From: Thermodesulfovibrionia bacterium
GTDB lineage: Bacteria > Nitrospirota > Thermodesulfovibrionia > UBA6902
Assembly (NCBI GenBank): GCA_947258735.1
Contig: CAMYJJ010000186.1
Location: forward strand, 1 to 5,815
DNA length: 5,815 nt
Direction of reading: 5' to 3'
Below are positions 1-5,404 of the stretch, in pieces. Every line of letters starts with the position of its first letter. Within the stretch, counting starts at the first letter, position 1. A program made the position numbers and the translations under genes. Under the pieces are notes generated by a model, which was not told the DNA's origin, did no database searches, and worked only from the letters and a program-made list of their open reading frames with translations.

Positions 1-4
1 TCAT

Positions 5-28
5 CTGGAATCCTTAGTAAGAATTATA
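5..28 (-). promoter_or_regulatory. Possible -10 box and ribosome binding site of a gene starting at the window edge
   Basis: On the minus strand a perfect TATAAT lies at 28-23. It is followed by TAAGGA (about 16-11) and then, six bases on, an ATG at 4-2 at the extreme edge. Spacing between the AAGGA and the ATG is good. No convincing -35 box is seen at 16-18 bases, and the implied leader would be only about 12 bases. A next gene in the same direction starting here is plausible, but only four of its bases are inside the window. Confidence 0.28.
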
Positions 29-110
29 TGTCATTTTTGCCTGATGCCTACTCAACCATGCGAATTATCAACCCGGGACCGCTCTATTCTGACCACATCG
101 GAACGTCCGG

Positions 111-1397
111 TTACTTTCCCTTTTCAGGGATAAATCCGTCTGAAAGTGTCTTCATGAAAGCCACTATTGCATCTTCCTCTTCTTCAGTGAGGCCAAGATT
201 ACCTAACTCATCCTTGTTCATATTCTCCTTAACTTCTGCCTTGGGCCAGCACCCTTCTGCAAGAGCATGTGACTCGATATACAGACCTGAACAGGAAGGT
301 TTTACATCTCTAGTGTTATAAAAGTGGACGAGCCCCTTCAGGGTCTTGAAATAGCCATTGTGCATATATGATTTAACAAATTCTTTATCCGGGCGTTTAT
401 CCACATTTCTCAGAGTCGGAACTTTGTGCTTACCCATGTTCTTCTGGGCCAGCTTCTGCCAGCCTTCAGGACTCTCAGGTTTTTCCAGGAATCCTCCCAG
501 GCCCTTGTCAATGAAGACAGAATTAACATCATATGCAGGGTTTTCCGGATTGACTGGAACTCCCAGGTTGTCAAATGAAAAGTCCGTAAAGAGAGGCTTC
601 TTTCCGTCTGAGATATGGCAATCAGCGCATTTCCCCTTTTCATTGAACAATTCCAGCCCCTCCATCTCCTTTTGAGTCAGTTCAGCTTCCCCTTTCAAAT
701 AATAATCAAACTTTGATGTATAGGGATTAACTTCAGGGGAAGCCTCATATGCGGTAATAGACAGAGCGATAGCATCGTATGCCTTCTCAACTTTGTTCCT
801 TTCTCTTTCAGAAAGGTCAATCTTCTTTTCCTGAGCACATTGACTGTCAATATCACGGGGCCATTCAATGCTGCACTCTCCGGGATTCACACTCTCAAGG
901 GAGACGGGATAATTCGCATTACAAACCCGGTGCACTACACAGGCCGCATCGGGTAGTGCCTGCTCTACGGGGTTCAGGAAGGGACCCTGTGCCTGATCTG
1001 CTGCCGCGTTTCCCAGTTTCTCCCCGGTGGCACGGCCATCCCAGAAATTACCTCCAATGAACAGTCCCTCTCTCTTATTAAAGTGAAATATAGGACTGAC
1101 AGCAGCGTATGCTGCAGTCGGAGGCTTCCGGTCTCCAAACCGAATCTCTATGGAGCCATTGTACGCGGCACCCTGAGCATTGATCTTGCTGTCAGGCCCT
1201 GTCCATCCTGTTGCGGGATCATGACAGGTAGCACAGGACTGGTTCCTGTTGACAGAAAGGTCTTTGTCAAAGAATATGGACTTCCCCAGCTGCTCAATCG
1301 GTGTAAGCTTGTGTGCTGCTTCTACTACCGTTGAATCATTGAATGTTAAGGCCATTGCGAAAAAACCCATATATGCAATCAGCTTTCTGTATCTCAT
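111..1397 (-). CDS. Exported di-heme cytochrome c peroxidase (CcpA/MacA-like family)
   Basis: Probable periplasmic di-heme peroxidase that reduces hydrogen peroxide to water with electrons from c-type cytochromes. The 428-residue product begins with a signal peptide (MRYRK, then a hydrophobic stretch to about residue 18; likely cleavage after VEA at about 27). Two c-type heme motifs are visible: CATCH at 55-59 (N-terminal, peroxidatic-type domain) and CADCH at 257-261 (C-terminal, electron-transfer domain). Family signatures include GWTGPD (64-69), FWDGRA (118-123) and YMHNG (344-348), whose Met345 is the expected distal ligand of the C-terminal heme; this Met favours a classical peroxidase over MauG. 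An unusual feature is six extra cysteines, C153, C159, C175 and C187 in an insertion between the domains and C369 and C383 near the C-terminus. The start has an upstream AAAGGAG at 1406-1412. It lies 54 bases behind the STAS gene, so co-transcription is likely. The fold is clear; the physiological substrate is inferred. Confidence 0.93.
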   Translation of the reverse strand: MRYRKLIAYMGFFAMALTFNDSTVVEAAHKLTPIEQLGKSIFFDKDLSVNRNQSCATCHDPATGWTGPDSKINAQGAAYNGSIEIRFGDRKPPTAAYAAVSPIFHFNKREGLFIGGNFWDGRATGEKLGNAAADQAQGPFLNPVEQALPDAACVVHRVCNANYPVSLESVNPGECSIEWPRDIDSQCAQEKKIDLSERERNKVEKAYDAIALSITAYEASPEVNPYTSKFDYYLKGEAELTQKEMEGLELFNEKGKCADCHISDGKKPLFTDFSFDNLGVPVNPENPAYDVNSVFIDKGLGGFLEKPESPEGWQKLAQKNMGKHKVPTLRNVDKRPDKEFVKSYMHNGYFKTLKGLVHFYNTRDVKPSCSGLYIESHALAEGCWPKAEVKENMNKDELGNLGLTEEEEDAIVAFMKTLSDGFIPEKGK

Positions 1398-1405
1398 GAT
1401 ATACT

Positions 1406-1432
1406 CTCCTTTAACTGGGAGTCTTAGCTCCC
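1406..1432 (-). other. Small hairpin and ribosome binding site in front of the peroxidase gene
   Basis: The 54-base gap between STAS stop and peroxidase start holds an inverted repeat, GGGAG (1432-1428 on the minus strand) and CTCCC (1421-1417), with a six-base loop. It is followed by the AAAGGAG ribosome binding site at 1412-1406. The stem is only five pairs and has no T-run, so it is not a terminator. It could affect RNA stability or be chance. Confidence 0.25.
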
Positions 1433-1451
1433 TGCTTTATGAATAAAGTGA

Positions 1452-1757
1452 TTACTGAACCCGTGTAGCACTCCCGGACTGCTGGTAATGTTTCGCAGCA
1501 CATTTCAAGGTCTTATCATTGAGTCCAATCACCTTCACACTTTTATTGTGCCTCATGGCATTGTGATGAGCTGACAGAACCGGTACGAGAGAGGCACAAT
1601 TTGAGATAGATACATTTTGTAAATTCACAACCAGGTAATCAGTATTGTTCATAGACAGCATTAAGGCTTCAGTTAATTCGCTCAGTCGCTTTAAAGTCAG
1701 CTTACCATAAAATTTCAGTACTCCAACATATCCCTGCTGCTCAAATGAAAAGTTCAC
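1452..1757 (-). CDS. Small STAS-domain protein (anti-sigma-factor-antagonist-like)
   Basis: A 101-residue single-domain protein resembling STAS domains, which bind partner proteins in regulatory switches (SpoIIAA, RsbV and relatives) in the cytoplasm. Visible elements in order: a first strand pair ending in GKLTLKRLSEL (18-28), a helix, the strand YLVVNLQNVSI (41-51), the loop SNCASL (52-57), the helix VPVLSAHHNAM, and the strand VKVIGL. No signal peptide is seen. The GTG at 1757 is chosen because AAGGAGG lies just upstream at 1768-1762 and the domain begins at this point; an in-frame ATG at 1868 would add 37 residues with no domain homology and lacks its own site. The usual Asp-Ser of the phosphorylation loop is absent: by alignment Asp becomes Asn53 and the target Ser becomes Ala or Cys. 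No anti-sigma kinase gene is nearby. The partner is unknown; the proximity to the peroxidase suggests an operon. Confidence 0.72.
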   Translation of the reverse strand: MNFSFEQQGYVGVLKFYGKLTLKRLSELTEALMLSMNNTDYLVVNLQNVSISNCASLVPVLSAHHNAMRHNKSVKVIGLNDKTLKCAAKHYQQSGSATRVQ

Positions 1758-1768
1758 AATTCCTCCTT
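1758..1768 (-). promoter_or_regulatory. Strong ribosome binding site that sets the GTG start of the STAS gene
   Basis: The minus strand reads AAGGAGG (1768-1762), then AATT, then GTG. The match to the 16S anti-Shine-Dalgarno sequence is near complete, with a slightly short spacing of four to five bases. No comparable site precedes the in-frame ATGs at 1868 and 1808, so translation most likely starts at the GTG. Confidence 0.7.
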
Positions 1769-1854
1769 GGCATTTATAATTTTTTTTATTTAATTGAATA
1801 TTTCTCATGAATGCACAACCTGTTAACCAGATGTTTATTATCTTTATGATGTGT

Positions 1855-1888
1855 AAGAGAGCAGGCATGCGGTTGTACCTGCCCTCTT
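1855..1888 (-). terminator. Intergenic hairpin after the HEAT gene, possible weak terminator or RNA processing element
   Basis: The minus-strand RNA can form an 11-pair stem, AAGAGGGCAGG (1888-1878) against CCTGCTCTCTT (1865-1855), with a 12-base loop. One pair is a G-U wobble in the minus-strand RNA, which would be an A-C mismatch in plus-strand RNA, so the structure fits minus-strand transcription. The bases that follow (ACACATCA) are not a U-run, so a classical Rho-independent terminator is doubtful. A partial terminator or mRNA-stabilising stem-loop is equally possible. Confidence 0.4.
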
Positions 1889-1943
1889 TATATTAAATAT
1901 CTCCTCGCTCCTGCTCCTTCCTTTGCAGGGTCGGGAAATACAG

Positions 1944-2588
1944 TTATAATGTCTGATTTGTACTCAACCACCAGCTATTCCACTTTTCATAATCACTTCC
2001 AAAATCTTTTTCTGTTATCTTCTTCAGTGCTTCAGCCGCATGATCACAGCAACCATCATCATTAAGGGCAGTAATCAATGCACCTACTGCCTTCGGGTCC
2101 CTGATCTCTCCCAGGGCCCAGGCGGCATGGGTTTTAATAACCTGGTTGTCACCGTTCAATAATTCAATCAATGGCTTGACAGCTCTTGAATCTTTTATTT
2201 CAGCCAGCGACTGAACGATATGTGTCTGAACAAATTCATCTTTATCATTCAATGCTGCAATGAGCGGTTCTACTGCTTTGCTTTGTTTTATTTTGCCGAG
2301 CGCTTCTGCCGCATATGCCCTGACATAAATATTGTCGTCCTCGAGTGCTCTCATCAGCAGGACTGTCCCTGAAGGGTCACCCAGATCTCCAAGCTCCTGA
2401 GCTGCGTTTGCCCGAACAAATGGATCACTGCTCTTAAGCATGTCTTTGATATTATTGGCTTCGTTCAGTTCAAGGCGCACCATTCTGGATGCATTGAGCG
2501 CTCCGTTATTCAAAGCTGAATATGAGAAACTCGCCGATACGAGCAATGCTGCAATTAAAAGGTTTGATATGATAGTTTTCTTTTTCAT
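1944..2588 (-). CDS. Exported HEAT-repeat protein
   Basis: A 214-residue protein with a clear signal peptide (MKKK, hydrophobic core about 6-20, likely cleavage after SYSA at 25), followed by tandem HEAT repeats of the PBS-lyase type, alpha-helical scaffolds that bind proteins. Repeats run from about residue 47 to 192 with a regular 31-residue period; equivalent positions are R80ALEDD, P108LIAALND, P139LIELLNG and the helix starting at V168. The last repeat is about two residues short and carries a Cys pair, C180-C181. A Trp-rich C-terminal cap follows (DYEKWNSWW, 199-207). The start at 2588 has AAGGAGAG nine bases upstream and makes a classical signal peptide; the longer in-frame ATG at 2660 lies upstream of the predicted sigma-54 transcription start. 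The gene sits directly downstream of the two-component operon and has its own sigma-54 promoter with tandem palindromes, so it is the best candidate target of the regulator. Its binding partner is unknown. Confidence 0.88.
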   Translation of the reverse strand: MKKKTIISNLLIAALLVSASFSYSALNNGALNASRMVRLELNEANNIKDMLKSSDPFVRANAAQELGDLGDPSGTVLLMRALEDDNIYVRAYAAEALGKIKQSKAVEPLIAALNDKDEFVQTHIVQSLAEIKDSRAVKPLIELLNGDNQVIKTHAAWALGEIRDPKAVGALITALNDDGCCDHAAEALKKITEKDFGSDYEKWNSWWLSTNQTL

Positions 2589-2595
2589 GATTCTT

Positions 2596-2603
2596 CTCTC
2601 CTT
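2596..2603 (-). promoter_or_regulatory. Ribosome binding site deciding the HEAT gene start
   Basis: The minus strand reads AAGGAGAG at 2603-2596, nine bases from AGGAG to the ATG at 2588. This favours the 214-residue protein over an in-frame ATG at 2660 that would precede the -24/-12 promoter. Confidence 0.75.
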
Positions 2604-2628
2604 TTTAGATTTGTATAAAAATACATTT

Positions 2629-2644
2629 TGCAATCGGGATGCCA
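2629..2644 (-). promoter_or_regulatory. Sigma-54 (-24/-12) promoter of the HEAT gene
   Basis: The minus strand reads TGGCATCCCGATTGCA, preceded by T. Compared with the sigma-54 consensus TGGCACG-N4-TTGCW it keeps the invariant GG and GC with exact 10-base separation and a full TTGCA; only the two bases after TGGCA differ. The predicted transcription start is near 2618, giving a leader of about 30 bases that contains the ribosome binding site. A sigma-54 activator gene ends 160 bases upstream. Confidence 0.8.
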
Positions 2645-2662
2645 AAAGGAATTGTTTCATAC

Positions 2663-2675
2663 TATCAGGAAGTTG
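2663..2675. promoter_or_regulatory. Putative IHF binding site between activator sites and promoter
   Basis: The plus strand TATCAGGAAGTTG fits the enterobacterial IHF consensus WATCAR-N4-TTR at every fixed position. It lies about 45-57 bases upstream of the predicted transcription start, between the -24/-12 element and the tandem palindromes, where IHF bends DNA at many sigma-54 promoters. The consensus is short and comes from E. coli, so a chance match is possible. Confidence 0.42.
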
Positions 2676-2698
2676 TGGGATTTTATTATTAATTCAGG

Positions 2699-2717
2699 AG
2701 ATGCAAATATTGCATCT
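2699..2717. promoter_or_regulatory. Activator binding palindrome, proximal copy (UAS1)
   Basis: A perfect inverted repeat, AGATGCAA-ATA-TTGCATCT, with eight-base arms and a three-base spacer. It is centred at 2708, about 90 bases upstream of the predicted sigma-54 transcription start. Its core ATGCAA-N3-TTGCAT is repeated in the neighbouring site. Dyad symmetry suits a dimeric Fis-type helix-turn-helix, the DNA-binding domain of the adjacent regulator. Confidence 0.75.
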
Positions 2718-2719
2718 TG

Positions 2720-2734
2720 ATGCAAAGATTGCAT
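2720..2734. promoter_or_regulatory. Activator binding palindrome, distal copy (UAS2)
   Basis: A second perfect ATGCAA-AGA-TTGCAT palindrome, centred at 2727 and 19 bases from the first, roughly two helical turns. It lies about 109 bases upstream of the predicted start. A further half-site-like ACGCAA at 2742-2747 is too degenerate to call. Tandem sites of this kind let NtrC-family activators form a higher oligomer. Confidence 0.75.
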
Positions 2735-2764
2735 GAGAAATACGCAATTATAATGTTATTGCCG

Positions 2765-2806
2765 GATAAAATAAAAATCAAAAAGTCACTAACTGAACCA
2801 AGACTT
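2765..2806 (-). terminator. Possible weak terminator of the two-component operon
   Basis: On the minus strand AAGTC (2806-2802, overlapping the regulator stop codon) can pair with GACTT (2787-2783) across a 14-base loop. It is followed by a T-rich tract TTTTTGATTTTTATTTT. The stem is only five pairs with a long loop, so it is weak. The T-rich tract and its position between the regulator and the next promoter make partial termination plausible. Confidence 0.35.
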
Positions 2807-4139
2807 ATTTGGTTATATCATAATCTTTTATCTTATACTGGAGAGCTCTTAACGAGATACCAAGAACATCAGCGGCCTGCTTTCTGTTACCGTCCGTCTG
2901 CTCCAGGGCATCCTCTATTGCCCTTTTTTCCATATCAACAAGCTTTCCACTGAACCTCTCCTTTTGAGGGAGGTCACTCACCAACACCTTTGTCATATCA
3001 AGTTCTTCTCCCTTTGAGAGTATGATTGCCCTTTCCAGTACGTTCTTCAGTTCCCGTATGTTACCCGGCCAGGGGTTGGAGCGTATTTTTTCCATGTTTC
3101 CATCTGATATTCTGCTTATTTTCTTTCCGATCCTCGCGGATATCGTGCTGACAAGATATTCCGTAATGGCAGGCAGATATATCTGCCTCTCTCTTAACGG
3201 TTTCAGTTTCAGCGGAAAAACATTCAGCCTGAAAAACAGGTCCTCACGGAATGTCCCCTGCGATACTTCATCGTGGAGGTTTCTATTGGTTGCGCATATA
3301 ACTCTCGCATCTGATTTCTGAGTAACATTGCTTCCCACCCTTTCAAAAGATCCGGACTCAAGGACCCTCAGAAGTTTTGCCTGTAATTTACTGTCCATTT
3401 CTGAAATCTCATCAAGGAAAATGGACCCGTTTGCTGCAAGCTCAAACTTTCCTTTTCTTGATGATATTGCGCCTGTGAAGGCGCCTTTTTCATGGCCGAA
3501 AAATTCACTTTCAAGTAAGTTGTCCGGGACCGAAGCACAATTGACCTCTACGAATGGTCCGCTCCTGTTACTCATTGTATGTATTACCTGGGCTATAAGG
3601 CTTTTGCCGGTACCGGTTTCACCTGCCAGAAGCACTGTTGCGTCCGCAGCGGCAACCGCCTTGATCTCTTCGAGGATTTCTTCCATGCCTGCAAAAAGGA
3701 TCTCCAGCGGAGGCACATCCTTGAGAAGCTCTGACTTCAAGGCCATGTTTTCTACCATAAGTCGTCTCCTCTCATATGCCTTTCTAATTGCATGCCTGAG
3801 TTCTTCGGGCTCTTTGAGAGGCTTAAGGATATATTCAAGGGCTCCCATCTTCATAGATTGTATAGCTGTATCAATAGTCCCGTATGCAGTCATAACAATG
3901 AAATCCGTATCATTATTTGTCTGCTTGTACTGTTCTATTAAGCTCATCCCATCCATGACCGGCATTTTCAGGTCTGTTATAATCAGGTGCGGTTTGAACT
4001 TTTCCGATATTGTTAACGCTTCTTTCCCGTCTCCGGCTGATTTTACGCTGTACCCTTCTTCTTCGATAATTCTCTTCAATAAGAGGAGAATGGATTTTTC
4101 ATCATCAACGAGCAGTATCCTGAAGTTCGTCTTGCTCAT
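2805..4139 (-). CDS. NtrC-family sigma-54-dependent response regulator (HydG/ZraR/AtoC-like)
   Basis: Cytoplasmic transcription activator of 444 residues, the usual length for the family. The receiver domain (about 7-120) has the acidic pocket D12/E13, phospho-acceptor D56 (IITDLKMP), T84 and K106. The AAA+ domain (about 145-380) has Walker A GETGTGKS (173-180), the sigma-54 contact loop GAFTGA (219-224), Walker B SIFLDE (239-244), the arginine-finger segment FREDLFFR (297-304) and WPGNIREL (357-364). A Fis-type helix-turn-helix closes the protein (about 402-440; GNRKQAADVLGIS). All motifs needed for phosphorylation, ATP hydrolysis and sigma-54 remodelling are intact. The start overlaps the kinase stop by four bases, with GAGAGGA upstream. 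Its likely target is the sigma-54 promoter just downstream with two palindromic sites; this is inferred from location and architecture. Confidence 0.96.
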   Translation of the reverse strand: MSKTNFRILLVDDEKSILLLLKRIIEEEGYSVKSAGDGKEALTISEKFKPHLIITDLKMPVMDGMSLIEQYKQTNNDTDFIVMTAYGTIDTAIQSMKMGALEYILKPLKEPEELRHAIRKAYERRRLMVENMALKSELLKDVPPLEILFAGMEEILEEIKAVAAADATVLLAGETGTGKSLIAQVIHTMSNRSGPFVEVNCASVPDNLLESEFFGHEKGAFTGAISSRKGKFELAANGSIFLDEISEMDSKLQAKLLRVLESGSFERVGSNVTQKSDARVICATNRNLHDEVSQGTFREDLFFRLNVFPLKLKPLRERQIYLPAITEYLVSTISARIGKKISRISDGNMEKIRSNPWPGNIRELKNVLERAIILSKGEELDMTKVLVSDLPQKERFSGKLVDMEKRAIEDALEQTDGNRKQAADVLGISLRALQYKIKDYDITK

Positions 4140-5404
4140 TTCAATATCCTCTCAAAAGACAGGAGCACTGTCGTTCCTTTATTTTCTACACTCTTGATAC
4201 TGATCGAACCATTAATTGCCCTGGCAAAATTATACACAATTGCGAGGCCGAGACCCGTGCCGCTTGCTTTTGTCGTAAAAAACGGGTTCATTGCATTTTT
4301 TAAAGCCTCTTTGTCCATCCCCTTACCTGTATCTTTCACTGATAAATAAATGATACCACTCTTTTCATATGCATTAATCTGGATGAGCCCGTTTGTTTCT
4401 ATTGAATCAACCGCGTTTTGCAGTATGTTTATCAGGATATGCCGTATTTTCTCCCTGTCGCTTAGAATTATGTCATTCTCTAATTTGATGCTCTTTTGCA
4501 TACTTACCGAACCGGACTCTGCCGTAAACAGGCGCTCTACTTCCCCCATGACTTCGGTCAATGAAAATTGCTCTATCTTTAGATCCCCCGTACGGGAATA
4601 GGTCAACAGATCCTCAGTGAGACTCTCAAGCCGTTGCGACTCATCGATAATTACTCCGAGTCCCTCTTCAACTGACATGTCCTTTTCTTTTTTCTCTTTA
4701 ATAAACTGTGCAAACCCCTTGATGGCACTGAGAGGGCTTCTGATTTCATGGGAGAGTACAGCTGCCATCTCACCGAGCATCGTAAAGTGCTTCTTCTCAA
4801 TCTCTCTTCTCTGGAGCATATCAATCCTTTTCGCGTATCGATAATAAGCAAACGCCAGTAACCAGAGAAAACCCATTACTATCACAGCTGTCATAGCATG
4901 AATCTTTGCGTGCCGGACAGCTTCTTCCGCGGGATATGTATGCAGGGCAATTCTGAGAAGATGTATTGATGGTGAAAGGGAATGAATATCCACAGGAATA
5001 TCCATCCCATAGACAGTCTCACCGGTTGACAGGTTGAGATAGGATGAGCTGGGATTTGATTCTTCTATTGATGTAATAGTGTCGGGATCATTTGTTTTCT
5101 GCCCTATAAGCCGCTTGCTTGAGTGAAGCACTATCTTCCCGTTCGTGTCATAGAGGGCAATGAACGCTATCTTTTCCCATGGCTGCGTCTTTACTATGTC
5201 GGCAAGCAATTCTTCATCCATACCCGTGCGGTTAAGAGCCTGGTCAATGGTTATACCTGTGAAGTAAGCGGTAGATCTCAGAATATCTTCGGATGAACGT
5301 TTTGCGGTCTGATATTGAGCTATGCTGTTAAAAACGGCAAAAACTGTAAAGAGAAGAGTAAACAAGAATATAAGAGAGTACCTGAGCTTCATGATTGTCA
5401 TCAC
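4136..5404 (-). CDS. Two-component sensor histidine kinase (HydH/ZraS-like), membrane-bound
   Basis: Inner-membrane kinase of 422 residues, partner of the regulator that overlaps its stop codon. Transmembrane segment 1 is about 9-29 and segment 2 about 170-188. Between them lies a periplasmic domain of about 140 residues with a Cache/PAS-like strand pair (FIALYDTNGKIVLHSS, 81-96), as in HydH/ZraS sensors. The cytoplasmic part has the HisKA box with H219 (LSHEIRSP), the N box (HILINILQNAVDSI, N330), the G1 box DTGKGM (358-363), the F box PFFTTK and the G2 box GTGLGLAIV (382-390). No clear HAMP domain is seen. The residue four after the phospho-histidine is Ser223 instead of the usual Asn or Thr. 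The sensor's membrane-proximal part has several histidines (H141, H148, H155, H165, H169); a metal signal as in ZraS is possible but unproven. The start is uncertain: ATGs at 5404, 5401 and 5392 lack a good ribosome binding site, and 5392 (MKLRYS) is equally plausible. Confidence 0.94.
   Translation of the reverse strand: MMTIMKLRYSLIFLFTLLFTVFAVFNSIAQYQTAKRSSEDILRSTAYFTGITIDQALNRTGMDEELLADIVKTQPWEKIAFIALYDTNGKIVLHSSKRLIGQKTNDPDTITSIEESNPSSSYLNLSTGETVYGMDIPVDIHSLSPSIHLLRIALHTYPAEEAVRHAKIHAMTAVIVMGFLWLLAFAYYRYAKRIDMLQRREIEKKHFTMLGEMAAVLSHEIRSPLSAIKGFAQFIKEKKEKDMSVEEGLGVIIDESQRLESLTEDLLTYSRTGDLKIEQFSLTEVMGEVERLFTAESGSVSMQKSIKLENDIILSDREKIRHILINILQNAVDSIETNGLIQINAYEKSGIIYLSVKDTGKGMDKEALKNAMNPFFTTKASGTGLGLAIVYNFARAINGSISIKSVENKGTTVLLSFERILK

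Larger units (their letters stand above)
1758..1943. other. Intergenic leader between HEAT and STAS genes
   Basis: This 186-base gap has three parts, read on the minus strand: a purine-rich stretch just after the HEAT stop, a hairpin (1855-1888), and a very AT-rich segment with a run of eight A ending at the STAS ribosome binding site. The only promoter-like match is TTAACA, 18 bases, AATATT, which is weak. No GG-N10-GC sigma-54 element was found. Whether STAS and peroxidase are read through from the HEAT promoter or have their own promoter is open. Confidence 0.5.

Noticed and set aside
99..109. Hairpin CGGA-N3-TCCG just after the peroxidase stop codon
   Set aside because: Only four base pairs and no T-run follow it on the minus strand, so it cannot be supported as a terminator.
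28..675. Plus-strand open frames opposite the peroxidase gene
   Set aside because: They overlap a clear cytochrome c peroxidase coding sequence on the other strand and show no family features.
1799..1850. Sigma-54-like GG...GC pair (TGGTTAACAGGTTGTGCA) upstream of the STAS gene
   Set aside because: The separation of GG and GC is 12 bases instead of the invariant 10, so it should not work as a -24/-12 element.
1758..1868. Longer STAS start at the ATG at 1868
   Set aside because: The added 37 residues have no STAS homology, the ATG lies next to the hairpin's 3' arm and lacks a ribosome binding site, while the GTG at 1757 follows AAGGAGG.
2589..2660. Longer HEAT start at the ATG at 2660
   Set aside because: It lies upstream of the -24/-12 promoter, so it would not be in the predicted transcript, and it would place a polar segment before the signal peptide.
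3328..4197. Long plus-strand open frame (289 codons) opposite the regulator gene
   Set aside because: It is the antisense shadow of the receiver and AAA+ coding region, with a Ser/Leu-rich composition and no recognisable domain.
4485..4501. ATGC...TTGCAT palindrome-like motif inside the kinase gene
   Set aside because: The arms are only four bases with different spacing from the upstream activator sites, and it lies in coding sequence; a chance match is likely.
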